Made by a program: the position numbers and the translations under genes | DNA from: a virus | Strand: one strand, 5' to 3' | Virus record (IMG/VR): IMGVR_UViG_3300032050_000061 | Location: 24,193 to 88,192 of that record | DNA: 64,000 nucleotides | The notes under the pieces: model-generated | Told to the model about the DNA's origin: nothing | Database searches by the model: none | The model's input: the letters and a program-made list of their open reading frames with translations, nothing else | Shown: positions 33,974 through 43,040 of the stretch, one piece after another | Position numbering within the stretch: the first letter of the stretch is position 1 | Layout: each line of letters begins with the position of its first letter

Positions 33974-34031
33974 AGGTTTTTTCACTAACCACATATTTAT
34001 ACCTATTTTCGGAAAATATTTCTGATTATTT

Positions 34032-35318
34032 TTATCCGTTTCCTGCTGAACCGAATGCCGTTTGTAATCCAGCGAAGTTTAACTTAGCCCTAGCATAGAT
34101 TGCAGTTCCACTTTTGTAATCGTATGTATTAGAACTATATGAAGATACGTTAGCTAAGACACTTCCAAATCCACTATCTGATGCAATTTGTATTTCATAA
34201 GAATAGTTCGCGGTAATTGCAGTTGAACCAGGTGAAGTTACTGCATTATTTGGGGAAAGAGTTAATCTTCTATAAGTTTCACCCCCAATAGTTACGGTTG
34301 ATACTGATACGGTTGGTGTGGTTGAAATAGAATACCCCGCAAATGAGTTTGCTCCCTTATTATGGGTTACGAATCCATTTACTATGTAAGTATCCACTTC
34401 TTCAACGTCTATTGAAACAACCTCTATTGTAGTGTTTTGAACGGTATTTGATACCACATTTACCTCTTCAATACTACCATCTAAATTTACTTTAATAAAT
34501 CTATCGTTTTCTTGAATTAATCCTAATGGTTTAAATTTGTAAACTTCTTCGTTTATATCAAAAACCATCATAGGGTGTTCACCATTTCCTTTCACCGAAC
34601 CGCTATCTGTTGTTACAATGTTCCATCTATCCACAAATGTATATGCCACATCTTTAACATATGAATCGACCATTATTCCACCTGCGGTATAATAAGTCCA
34701 ATCATAAAAGTTAAAATCGGTAAGGGTATCAACATGCGGTGGGTAGTAAGAACGAACTATATCACCCTCTACTAAATCACCCGCTTTCTTTGTCGTTCCA
34801 TCTGCCATTAAAACATCTTCATCTAAATGTAAACACAATCCACTCGCACCCGCATAATCATCTACATTATAAACAGTCTTATCTTTTACGGTATCATATC
34901 CTGTTGCGTGGTCATTAAATGTATCCCTAAATCTTACCGAAAGTGTTCTCGCAGTAGGTGCCGCCAAAGTAGACGAGTTTCCTATTCCATTCGCGGTTAC
35001 GGTTGGATTATATGGAGGATTTGCTTGAATTGAAAATTCTGCACCTACTGATAAAGACCAAGTAAAGTTATTAGTTACACTACCTATACGGCTTAAAAAA
35101 CGACTACCTGCATCAGTAAATCCTAATGTAAAAGTTTCACCGGTAGATTCTTTAACGTATGTAAATCCACTTATTGAATCAACCGAATCAATACCGAATT
35201 GTGACATTGCTATTGGTCCTGATGTAGTTCCTGCTGCAGAAGATAGTGAACTTGCAGCCGCTGCTGTTGCCACTTTAAGATTTCCTAATGAAAGGGTATT
35301 TCCATTTACTCTAGGCAT
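34032..35318 (-). CDS. Fibre-like virion protein with internal Hint (intein-like) domain
   Basis: 428 residues. Residues 1-161 are an adhesin/fibre-type beta region (start LSLGNLKVATAAA). A complete Hint domain follows from C162 (CLHLDEDVLMADG, block A) through GNGEHPM (block B, about 244-250) and VVSIDVEEVDTYIVNGF (block F) to H319-N320. The next residue is K321, not Cys/Ser/Thr, so canonical splicing is not expected. N-terminal cleavage at C162 or Asn cyclisation at N320 remain possible, as in bacterial intein-like domains. Residues 321-428 return to a Ser/Thr-rich beta domain. No homing endonuclease fits in the 159 residues. The start overlaps the glycosyltransferase end by 8 nt. Confidence 0.8.
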   Translation of the reverse strand: MPRVNGNTLSLGNLKVATAAAASSLSSAAGTTSGPIAMSQFGIDSVDSISGFTYVKESTGETFTLGFTDAGSRFLSRIGSVTNNFTWSLSVGAEFSIQANPPYNPTVTANGIGNSSTLAAPTARTLSVRFRDTFNDHATGYDTVKDKTVYNVDDYAGASGLCLHLDEDVLMADGTTKKAGDLVEGDIVRSYYPPHVDTLTDFNFYDWTYYTAGGIMVDSYVKDVAYTFVDRWNIVTTDSGSVKGNGEHPMMVFDINEEVYKFKPLGLIQENDRFIKVNLDGSIEEVNVVSNTVQNTTIEVVSIDVEEVDTYIVNGFVTHNKGANSFAGYSISTTPTVSVSTVTIGGETYRRLTLSPNNAVTSPGSTAITANYSYEIQIASDSGFGSVLANVSSYSSNTYDYKSGTAIYARAKLNFAGLQTAFGSAGNG

Positions 35319-36324
35319 TGTATATATTTAATAATTTTGTTTTCCAATTTGTGCTATCACTAAACTTATTTATGAGTTGCGATTTTAAAGAATTGAACTC
35401 TTCAACTTTTTCCTCATAAGATAATTGTATGATACTCTTATAAATATTTACAAATTCTCTTTTACTATCAGCTCTGAATTTATAATTTATATCAACACAC
35501 CAATCCTCACTTAAAATAGGTAACTTTCCCCAATCCACATTCTGAAATATAGAATACCCAAATGGTTCAGCATTAAAAGCAGAGTGTGAAATTCCCCAAT
35601 CCATTTCATAATACCTATCACTATATTCGCTCTCAAATTGAATCTTTTTTAACTTCGAAAAATCTAAATCGTATTCCTTTTTCCAAGTTTTTTGAAAAGG
35701 TCTTATATTCGTAAACATAAAACCTTCTAATCCATCTAAATAATGTGGATTTTTTCTTACTTCACATCTTGAAGTAAATCCTATTTTATTTGAATTTGAT
35801 AACTCTTTATTTTGGATAAATTGGTAATAAGATGGTATCGAAACATATCCTTTAAACACATCTTCATGCAATTCATACAATCCTACCCACATTTTATTTT
35901 TAGCACCAACTAAAATTTTATTTTCCCATTCCTTCGAATAATGTGGTATCCAACCAAATTGTAAATCCGATAATCCACTTTGAACATAAACTTTAGATAA
36001 ATCATTATGAATTACATAACTCCATAATTTATCTAAATTTTCTTCTATTAATTCTAATGGTGTATAATGAGCATGTAGAATATTTAATCTTCTACATTCT
36101 CTAAATTTTTCTTCAAATATATCTTTATGATTCCCACTTTCATCGTTATACCAATAATGTTCTATCGGTATTTCAAAATTAAAATCAATTGGTTTGTTTC
36201 TATAAATAAGTAAAACCGGTTGAGTGTCTAAGTCTTTACTTATTTCACTCAACCAATTATTTACCCAAATATCTACTCCGGTATTGATTTTACCTATTCC
36301 TGTGGTAAAATATACATCAAACAT
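35311..36324 (-). CDS. Glycosyltransferase (GT4/GT-B-like)
   Basis: 337 residues. The C-terminal half carries AEPFGYSIFQNVDWGKLPILSED, split as EPFGYS and the following helix; it matches the donor-binding E-P-F-G motif of retaining GT-B enzymes. IGFTSRCEVRKNPHYLDGL reads like the preceding nucleotide-sugar region (G-x-x-S-R-x-E-x-R-K). The N-terminus (VYFTTGIGKINTGVDIWVNNWL) starts the acceptor-side Rossmann fold. It lies inside the fibre module, 3 nt after a giant fibre gene and overlapping the Hint protein gene, so it may decorate fibres. Glycosylation of phage DNA cannot be excluded. Confidence 0.78.
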   Translation of the reverse strand: MFDVYFTTGIGKINTGVDIWVNNWLSEISKDLDTQPVLLIYRNKPIDFNFEIPIEHYWYNDESGNHKDIFEEKFRECRRLNILHAHYTPLELIEENLDKLWSYVIHNDLSKVYVQSGLSDLQFGWIPHYSKEWENKILVGAKNKMWVGLYELHEDVFKGYVSIPSYYQFIQNKELSNSNKIGFTSRCEVRKNPHYLDGLEGFMFTNIRPFQKTWKKEYDLDFSKLKKIQFESEYSDRYYEMDWGISHSAFNAEPFGYSIFQNVDWGKLPILSEDWCVDINYKFRADSKREFVNIYKSIIQLSYEEKVEEFNSLKSQLINKFSDSTNWKTKLLNIYNA

Positions 36325-36327
36325 TTA

Positions 36328-39300
36328 TTATAAACCTTTTTGTTTCTTCAAATTTTCAATTTCAACTTTCATATCGTTGATTTGAATTTGCTGTTCTTTT
36401 ATACCTTCAATCAATAAAGCGACTAACTTATCATATTTAACTGCCTTATATCCACTTTCTCTTGTTTGAACTAATTGTGGTAATACTGCTTCAATTTCCT
36501 GTGCGATAACACCTACATCATTTCCTTCATAACCATGTTCTATTTTATTTTCCTCTTTCCAATCAAATGTGTTACCACTAATTCTATTAATTTTTTCTAA
36601 TGGATTTTCAATAGGTTTTATGTTATCTTTAAATCTCTTATCTGAAGATGAATAAGCCACAACATCGTTTGTTGCATCAATTCTACCAGCGGTAGCAGAT
36701 GCGGCCATCCCAACTCCTAATGAGTTAAACTGAACGTTTGATGAAGTTCCTACTGCTTGTCCAATTGAAATTGTTACGGCACCGGTTCCTGCGCTTACAC
36801 CAACTCCCGTCCCAGCTACTGCTGAAGTAACACCGGTATTTGTAATTGTTACTGCTCCGGTTGCACCACTTACTGAAATACCTGTTCCGGCAACATTAGA
36901 GGTTACACCCGCATTTGATAAAGTTACTGAACTTCCTAATGATACGGCTCCTCCACCACTTAATCCCGTTCCTGCGGTTACAGTCACCGAAGAGTTAGTA
37001 AGAGAACCATTACCTATATTTGAAAGTGTATTCGATGCTCCACTAATTGTTTTATTAGTAAGAACTTGTGCCCCAGTCAAAGTAGCAACAGTTGAATCGA
37101 TTGAAAGAGTTCTTGTTGTAGTTATATCACCCCCTCCTGTCAAACCTGTTCCTGCACTAATAGAAACCGCACTATGGTCAATGTGTCTATTCGCTTCATA
37201 TCCCGTTGTTGAGTTATGAGCCACTTGTGATGAACCACTAAATGCCCCAATCGCATTACCAATTGTTGCCGCAGTAATCGTTCCACCCAATGATGTTGAT
37301 TGCCCCGCGATTGTGATTGAGTTATTAGTTAATCCAATTGTAGGAGTTGCTCCCTCACCACTATTGTTTGAAAGAGTTATATTTGTTCCCGCTACCAAAC
37401 TTGCTACATAATCACCGGTTGTATCACTACCCAATGCTACTGAATTCGCTTGAATTGTCGCAACACCATTTGATGCAATTAAAACGTCACCACTAATTCC
37501 AGAGAAAACTTGTGAAGAACCTGATAACACATTATCAGCATTCAATTTAGTTTTTACTCTTGTATCAGTATAGTATTTGTTTGTTACACCTTCAACCAAA
37601 TCATCAGTATCTACCGATGGTAAAGTTGTTATTTGTGCTGAACCAGAGAATACACCTGTTCCACTTAATATAGTAGCCGCGGTTATACTTCCACCTAATG
37701 CAGTTGAATTTCCTGCTATTGTAATCGTATTGTTTGTGATTTGAGTACCATTGATTTGAGAAGAACCTGATACTAATGGTGTTACAGTTGAAACTATTGA
37801 TCCTGTTATCTCAGTATTTGAATTTATAGAAACTTTTGTTCCGGTATCACTAATATTACTATCTCCTAAATGTTCAGCGTTTACCGATTTTACTAATCTA
37901 TTTGTGGTAGGATATAATTCTGAACCTAAAGAATCGTATGATTGAGGCCCCATTAACAATACTGAAGAAGTAATTGATGCCCCAGCTACTGCCTGATGAA
38001 CATATATCCATTGGTCATTTATCGAATCAAATAATAATGAACCAGAAACTTGTGGTGATGACCCACTATCAATTACTGATAATCCACCAAAACGAATAGA
38101 TGGATTCAATGCATTTACTTTTACAATATTTGTCCCAACATTTAATTCAGATGAACTAATATTTTGAATTGAAGATGAACCTGCAACAACTAAATCTTGT
38201 GAAATATATAATGAACCGGTAATTACTTGATTACCCTGAAATATATTACTTCCGGTTGTTGCATAGCTTCCACTTACCCCTTCAATAGAATTTAATCTAC
38301 TATCTTGCGAAGCATTTGTTACAGCAACTGAACTACTTAATGCATTTGGTATAGCGGCAATAGATGAACTAAATGCTGAATACCCTGTTGTATTTGAAAT
38401 AGTTACTTGCGAAGAACCACTTATTACACTATCAGCATCTAATTTACTTTTAATAGTAGTGTTGATAGATGATGTGAATGAGTTTAATGAAGCAGTTGAG
38501 GTATGAATAGCACTAATATTTGTATTATTAGATGCGGTATATGAATTTAAACTTGCAGTTGAGGTATGAATCGCACTAATGTTTGTATTATTGGATGCGG
38601 TATATGAGTTCAACGAAGAAGTTGCAGTAAATAATAAAGTATTTCTACTATCCTGTGATGCAGTATAAGAATTCAAACTTCCACTTGCAGTTTCTAATGC
38701 ATTAATTCTCAAAGATTGACTATCGTTAGTTCCTGCATTAGAAGAAGTAAATGAATTAAAATCACTTCTTATACTTCCGCTCGCAGTTTCTAATGAACTT
38801 AATCTATTATTTTGTGTATTATTATTTGAATCATTAGATGCAGTATAAGTGTTTAAACTTCCCGTTGAAGTTTCCAAAGCATTTAATCTTACATTTTGTG
38901 CATTTTGTGCTATTTGTTGAGATGCAGTTGTGCTATTTACACTCGCTGAAAAACTTTCTAATCCATCTAATCTACCATTTTGTGATGTGTTAGTTGTATT
39001 GTTAGAAGATGTGTAAGTATTAAATTCATTTGCCAATACTAATCTGTCTTCGTTTCCAACTGCTCCTGCTTTCCAATAATCATTTGTAGTATCCCATAAT
39101 AAAGAACCTGATGTTGTTGTTCCACCAGTAGCATCTCTTACGATTATACCACCATTTGTAGCACCTGTTCCATTTAGGGAGATTATATTATCTCCTATGT
39201 CTACGGTTGTAGAGTTGATTGAAGTAGTTGTTCCCTTAACTAAAAGGTCTCCTTTCAATGTTACTGAAGAACCAGTAAATTCAATTGCATTTGCTACTGA

Positions 39301-40101
39301 TGAAGAAAAAGTTAATAGGCTACTACTAACACTTTCTAATGAACCTAACTTATTATTTTGAGTTGTATTAGTAGCATCGTTTGAAGCAGTATAAGTGTTT
39401 AAACTTGCTGTCGTAGCTTCGATTGCAGTTAATCTACTATTTTGAGTATTATTAGTTGTATTATTAGATGCGGTATAAGTGTTTAATGAAGAGGAATAAG
39501 TATGGAATGATTGTTCTAAACTTCCACTCTTTGTTTCTAATGAATTTACTCTTCCTATTAAAGAAGCAGTTGTAGTTTGAATACTATCTAATCTACTATT
39601 AACCGAAGAACTATATTGTTGAGCATTTCCCAATCCTGCAATTGTCGAACCACTTACTTCACCACTTACTTTAAAATCACCACTAGCATTTGATGTTAGA
39701 GTTCCAACAACTGTGTTTGTTCCTGGATTAACAATTTTGATTGAACCAGTTGAGATATAAAGGTCTCTCCACGCTTTTGTTTCACTACCTAAATCAAAAG
39801 TGTTTGTAAGCGATGGGATAATAGATGAGCTAAGGTTTGCATTTACCGCAACGGTATCCGAAGTTTGATCACCAATTGTGATGTTACCACCCAACGTTAA
39901 ATTACCATCGATTTTTGCATTTCCGGTAATGTCCAAAGATGAACCGGAAATTCCTTGTGACGATGAATTTATTAAGAGGGTTATATCACCATTATTACCT
40001 CCTATTTGTAAAGTTCCTAATGAGGTATTAACATATGGTTCTCCAAATGCTAATGAACCTGATTTATCTGCTGTTGAACCTCTTCTAAATTTAAGTGCCA
40101 T
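36328..40101 (-). CDS. Giant tail fibre with C-terminal S74 chaperone domain
   Basis: 1257 residues. The first 45 (FRRGSTADKSGSLAFGEPYV, LGTLQIGG) resemble the Mtd-type N-terminal adaptor. A long region of heptad-like repeats follows (units like LNTYTASNDATNTTQNNRL, with SLETASGS spacers), giving a thin trimeric coiled rod. Then comes a glycine-rich beta region (AGTGLSGGGAV, AGTGVGVSAG). From about residue 1152 (SSDKRFKDN) it carries a peptidase S74 intramolecular chaperone: the Ser/Lys pair, GYEGNDVGVIAQEIEAVLP, and a closing coiled coil. S74 domains trimerise the fibre and cleave themselves off before SD. The late box lies 30 nt upstream. Confidence 0.88.
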   Translation of the reverse strand: MALKFRRGSTADKSGSLAFGEPYVNTSLGTLQIGGNNGDITLLINSSSQGISGSSLDITGNAKIDGNLTLGGNITIGDQTSDTVAVNANLSSSIIPSLTNTFDLGSETKAWRDLYISTGSIKIVNPGTNTVVGTLTSNASGDFKVSGEVSGSTIAGLGNAQQYSSSVNSRLDSIQTTTASLIGRVNSLETKSGSLEQSFHTYSSSLNTYTASNNTTNNTQNSRLTAIEATTASLNTYTASNDATNTTQNNKLGSLESVSSSLLTFSSSVANAIEFTGSSVTLKGDLLVKGTTTSINSTTVDIGDNIISLNGTGATNGGIIVRDATGGTTTSGSLLWDTTNDYWKAGAVGNEDRLVLANEFNTYTSSNNTTNTSQNGRLDGLESFSASVNSTTASQQIAQNAQNVRLNALETSTGSLNTYTASNDSNNNTQNNRLSSLETASGSIRSDFNSFTSSNAGTNDSQSLRINALETASGSLNSYTASQDSRNTLLFTATSSLNSYTASNNTNISAIHTSTASLNSYTASNNTNISAIHTSTASLNSFTSSINTTIKSKLDADSVISGSSQVTISNTTGYSAFSSSIAAIPNALSSSVAVTNASQDSRLNSIEGVSGSYATTGSNIFQGNQVITGSLYISQDLVVAGSSSIQNISSSELNVGTNIVKVNALNPSIRFGGLSVIDSGSSPQVSGSLLFDSINDQWIYVHQAVAGASITSSVLLMGPQSYDSLGSELYPTTNRLVKSVNAEHLGDSNISDTGTKVSINSNTEITGSIVSTVTPLVSGSSQINGTQITNNTITIAGNSTALGGSITAATILSGTGVFSGSAQITTLPSVDTDDLVEGVTNKYYTDTRVKTKLNADNVLSGSSQVFSGISGDVLIASNGVATIQANSVALGSDTTGDYVASLVAGTNITLSNNSGEGATPTIGLTNNSITIAGQSTSLGGTITAATIGNAIGAFSGSSQVAHNSTTGYEANRHIDHSAVSISAGTGLTGGGDITTTRTLSIDSTVATLTGAQVLTNKTISGASNTLSNIGNGSLTNSSVTVTAGTGLSGGGAVSLGSSVTLSNAGVTSNVAGTGISVSGATGAVTITNTGVTSAVAGTGVGVSAGTGAVTISIGQAVGTSSNVQFNSLGVGMAASATAGRIDATNDVVAYSSSDKRFKDNIKPIENPLEKINRISGNTFDWKEENKIEHGYEGNDVGVIAQEIEAVLPQLVQTRESGYKAVKYDKLVALLIEGIKEQQIQINDMKVEIENLKKQKGL
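38430..39650 (-). repeat. Coiled-rod repeats in giant fibre
   Basis: Tandem imperfect units encoding LNSYTASNNTNISAIHTSTAS-like and TQNNRLSSLETASGS-like segments of about 20-30 residues. Two adjacent units near 38480-38620 are nearly identical at the DNA level, a likely site of recombination and length change. Confidence 0.75.
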
Positions 40102-40131
40102 CTATTTTTAATTTATTCTTTTTTTATATTA

Positions 40132-40140
40132 TATAAATAT
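40132..40140 (-). promoter_or_regulatory. Late-box before giant fibre gene
   Basis: GATATTTATA on the coding strand, 30 nt before the ATG at 40101. Confidence 0.6.
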
Positions 40141-40159
40141 CGTTTTTGTAACTATTGAT

Positions 40160-41461
40160 TTAATTATCCAATTGTTTCCAAATACTTCCATTCCAACCAT
40201 AGAAATGAAAATCAGTTGTGTTAAAATATAACGAACCCGATTGAGGTGATAATGGAGCCGATGAATGATTTGGTAAAGTTATCATCGAACCATTTCCATT
40301 AAAATTTAATGAACCTGTTATTGAATAAGAACCTGTTAATTGTTTAGAGTTTTTCCAAAGACTTCCACTTTTTACTAATAAATCACCATACGATGCATCA
40401 GTAGAAGTATCTATTACATTATGCAATTCTTCTAGTTCCGCACCATTATCTACTCTAACATATATTGAACCATTGTTTTGTTGCACTCTTAATACCTCAC
40501 CTAATCTTACACTATGAAATGATGGTGTTGGAACAGTTGTTGTAAAAGCTCCATTTGCTCCTAAATAAATAAGTTGACCGGCAGTCATTCCTTGAGTATC
40601 AACTCCTACTAATATACCTTCGGTAATTATCATTCCAAATGCATTATTTGCAATAGTTTCAGTAGCTATTCCTAAAGTATTAGCAGAGGTTAATTCACTA
40701 TTCCAACTAGCAGTTACAATTAATGGATTATCGCCAACTGAACCTGTAATTCTAACTACCATTCCTTTATCAATTTGATATCCAGATGAGTTTTTACAAT
40801 AAACATCCGTTTGAGTAGTTCTAAATGAAAATGATGATGTAGGAACTTGTTGAGATGCACTATATGCCTCTAAAACATCTAATCGAGTATCTAATGATCC
40901 AGATGTTGTTATATATGATGAAGTAAATGTGTTAAAAGATGAAGTTTGTAAAAATCCTAAATTGACTATTTGTATAGAACCTGATACTACCCCTCCTGCT
41001 CCTCCTAAATCATTAATTCTACTATCTACCGAAGAACTGAAATTCATTACGTTTCCAATTCCTACTATACTTCCACTATATCCATTAGATGTAAATAATC
41101 CAACTAACGCATCATTTGCTACAATATATACACCATTGTTTGTTGGTAATAATTGAGATGCGCCGGTGCTGTTTGCAATCCAAGTTATTTCTCCTACCGG
41201 TGTTCCTACTAAAGGTTCGTTTTGGAAATCTAAAATATAAACTTGTGAACCCGTTTGATGGTCATTTATTGCATTGAAATCGGGTATATTGTAATCATAC
41301 CCATTATCAGGCAAACCATCATCAAATGCTATATTAGTTAATTCACTACCATCTCCTTTGAAAGCTCCGGTAAAAAATGATGCGGTTATATTATAATCTA
41401 CTTCTAAATTACTAAGGGATGCATCCGAACCACTTACAATGACTTTTTTCCAATTTGGCAT
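40160..41461 (-). CDS. Fibre-like virion protein
   Basis: 433 residues. The N-terminus PNWKKVIVSGSDASLSNLEV is shared with the protein at 41952-42977 (AIWKKVIVSGS), and FTGAFKGDGSELTNI also recurs there. Ser/Thr/Gly-rich beta repeats fill the middle (SGSIQIVNLGFLQTSSF). Residues 230-340 (GMVVRITGSVGDNPLIVTASW, ILVGVDTQGMTAGQLIYLG) form a compact beta domain, and the end NTTDFHFYGWNGSIWKQLDN is a typical fibre-tip strand pair. It is probably a fibre segment or receptor-binding protein. A 225-nt leader lies upstream. Confidence 0.7.
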   Translation of the reverse strand: MPNWKKVIVSGSDASLSNLEVDYNITASFFTGAFKGDGSELTNIAFDDGLPDNGYDYNIPDFNAINDHQTGSQVYILDFQNEPLVGTPVGEITWIANSTGASQLLPTNNGVYIVANDALVGLFTSNGYSGSIVGIGNVMNFSSSVDSRINDLGGAGGVVSGSIQIVNLGFLQTSSFNTFTSSYITTSGSLDTRLDVLEAYSASQQVPTSSFSFRTTQTDVYCKNSSGYQIDKGMVVRITGSVGDNPLIVTASWNSELTSANTLGIATETIANNAFGMIITEGILVGVDTQGMTAGQLIYLGANGAFTTTVPTPSFHSVRLGEVLRVQQNNGSIYVRVDNGAELEELHNVIDTSTDASYGDLLVKSGSLWKNSKQLTGSYSITGSLNFNGNGSMITLPNHSSAPLSPQSGSLYFNTTDFHFYGWNGSIWKQLDN

Positions 41462-41686
41462 TTAATACTACAATTTGAGATTAGTATCGTTGGAAAAAAA
41501 GGGTTGGATAGAATATAAGAATGACACACTATGGTGAGTACCCATTATGAGTCTTTTTAAATAAATCTTCTTCTATCGCGGTTGGTTACAATCTTTACGA
41601 ATGCCCACTTCCCTTTCGGGCCAACAATATCAACAATAAATATTATAATTATTTTTATTAGATAAAAAAAAACAATAACCTTTTGG
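41462..41686 (-). other. 225-nt leader region between terminator and fibre gene
   Basis: It contains, in coding order, the terminator of the upstream small gene, a late-box variant AATATTTATT (41644-41635), a GAAA-tetraloop hairpin CCCGAAAGGG (41620-41611) and about 150 nt without a convincing gene (only a 25-codon frame). The leader would be about 165 nt, long for this phage, so a structured 5' UTR is possible. Confidence 0.4.
41635..41644 (-). promoter_or_regulatory. Late-box variant for fibre gene 40160-41461
   Basis: AATATTTATT on the coding strand, just after the terminator at 41664-41692 and 173 nt before the fibre ATG. The distance is unusual, so confidence is moderate. Confidence 0.4.
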
Positions 41687-41692
41687 TTATTG
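41664..41692 (-). terminator. Rho-independent terminator after small gene in fibre module
   Basis: Perfect 8-bp stem CAATAACC/GGTTATTG (41673-41680 with 41685-41692) with a TTTT/AAAA loop and nine T on the coding strand. It overlaps the last codons of the gene at 41687-41932. Confidence 0.85.
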
Positions 41693-41932
41693 TTTCTTCT
41701 CTAAATATCTCTTTTGTAATTTAAGAATAATACTGTAAATAATTTCTAATTCAGTACCCTTAAATGTTGAGTTTTTAATTAAACTGAAGAGATACTCAAA
41801 CTCTTCTATTGTTAAATCTACTCCACCACTTTGTTTCGGTTTCTTCGGTTCAACAACTTGTTCTTCTTGTAATCCTTCCTTATTATCTAATTCCGAAGGA
41901 GTAACCTTTTGGTTTTTTGTAAAAATTCCCAT
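41687..41932 (-). CDS. Small hypothetical protein in fibre module
   Basis: 81 residues. The N-terminal 35 are polar (MGIFTKNQKVTPSELDNKEG). The rest, DLTIEEFEYLFSLIKNSTFKG followed by a second helix LEIIYSIILKLQKRY, forms a two-helix unit. I have seen short phage proteins with the same (D)LT-EE-EYLL-LIKNS-FKG pattern, function unknown. It lies between two fibre-like genes, 19 nt after one of them, and ends in a strong terminator. Confidence 0.65.
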   Translation of the reverse strand: MGIFTKNQKVTPSELDNKEGLQEEQVVEPKKPKQSGGVDLTIEEFEYLFSLIKNSTFKGTELEIIYSIILKLQKRYLEKKQ

Positions 41933-41951
41933 AACCTAATTTGTATTATTA

Positions 41952-42977
41952 TTAAACGTATATATAAATTTCTCCACTTTCAACTCTTATGTTTCCAACT
42001 TTTTGGTATGCTGCTATATCCGATGTAATTACAGATGCTACGAATGCATCGGGTACAAATGATGTTGAATTATGTTCTAATGAACCAGTGAAACCCCATC
42101 TTAATGTTGCTGAATCAAATGCGTAAGCAGAACCACTTCCGCCTCCCATATCAACTACTAAACCGGCTTCATCAGGATCAGTTGAACCACTATTTAGGAG
42201 TATAAATTTATCTTCTACTGCTAAATTGGTAACATTCAAATAAGTTAAATCACCTGTTACAGTTAAATCTCCACTAACACTTAAGTTACCTGGCATACTT
42301 ACATTTGCCCCACTTAATGTGATTGCAGTTGCATCAGTACTAGATTTAATATCATTCCCACCTACGGTTAAATCACCAACAACTTTTACATTTTCACCAT
42401 CTAATGTTAATGCAGTTGCGGTTGATGAACTAATATCATTACCATTTACTTTTATATCCCCCGCAAAAGTAGTTAAAGTATTAGCAGTTAGAGTAATGTT
42501 TGTAGCACCAGTTGATGATTTGATATCATTTCCTGTTACAGTTAAATCACCTCTAACTTCAACATTAGTACCGGTTAATTCTATCGCGGTATCAGTTGAT
42601 GAACTAATAGTATTACCACCAATTGTAATATCACCGGTGATTGAAGGATTATCAACTAAACCAATTGTTAGGGTTTGTCCACTAATTGTAGTATTAATTT
42701 CAGTATTAACACCTTGAACAGTTAAGTTTTGTGTTAATAAATCAACTGAACTAAATGTATTATCTGAACCAGTAATTCCTAAAGTGGTTACTAATCCTGT
42801 CAAACCACTTCCATCACCCTTAAACGAACCGGTAAACGAACCGGATAATTTTGTTGTCGCTTGGTCTACACCTATTTTATTGTATCCATTTGCACCAACA
42901 ACTACTGCTAATGATGCCGATACGGTATTTAGTTCTGCTATCGAACCGGATACTATGACTTTTTTCCAAATTGCCAT
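41952..42977 (-). CDS. Fibre-like virion protein with tandem beta repeats
   Basis: 341 residues. It starts AIWKKVIVSGSIAELNTVSA, like its neighbour at 40160-41461, followed by SGSFTGSFKGDGSGLTGL. Residues 100-230 contain four imperfect repeats of about 30 residues built on DLTVTGNDIKSSTGATNITL and relatives, predicting a regular beta-helix shaft. The C-terminus includes EDKFILLNSGSTDPDEAGLVVDMGGG (in parts) and ends VRVESGEIYIYV-like. It is probably a short fibre or connector. A late box lies 40 nt upstream. Confidence 0.7.
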   Translation of the reverse strand: MAIWKKVIVSGSIAELNTVSASLAVVVGANGYNKIGVDQATTKLSGSFTGSFKGDGSGLTGLVTTLGITGSDNTFSSVDLLTQNLTVQGVNTEINTTISGQTLTIGLVDNPSITGDITIGGNTISSSTDTAIELTGTNVEVRGDLTVTGNDIKSSTGATNITLTANTLTTFAGDIKVNGNDISSSTATALTLDGENVKVVGDLTVGGNDIKSSTDATAITLSGANVSMPGNLSVSGDLTVTGDLTYLNVTNLAVEDKFILLNSGSTDPDEAGLVVDMGGGSGSAYAFDSATLRWGFTGSLEHNSTSFVPDAFVASVITSDIAAYQKVGNIRVESGEIYIYV

Positions 42978-43017
42978 CTTCTTTTATTTACTTTTTATTG
43001 GGGTCTATCGTAACACG

Positions 43018-43027
43018 TATAAATATA
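43018..43027 (-). promoter_or_regulatory. Late-box before beta-repeat fibre gene
   Basis: TATATTTATA on the coding strand, 40 nt before the ATG at 42977. Confidence 0.6.
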
Positions 43028-43040
43028 TAACATTTTCAAT

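Noticed and set aside
33931-34031. Weak inverted repeats (GGTTAGTGAAAAAACC, ATTTTCCGAAAAT) after the Hint protein gene
   Set aside because: Short stems with no clean T-run on the coding strand; not convincing as a terminator.
41468-41545. 25-codon minus-strand frame in the fibre-gene leader
   Set aside because: Too short, no recognisable features and ends 7 nt before the fibre ATG; could be an upstream ORF but I cannot support it.
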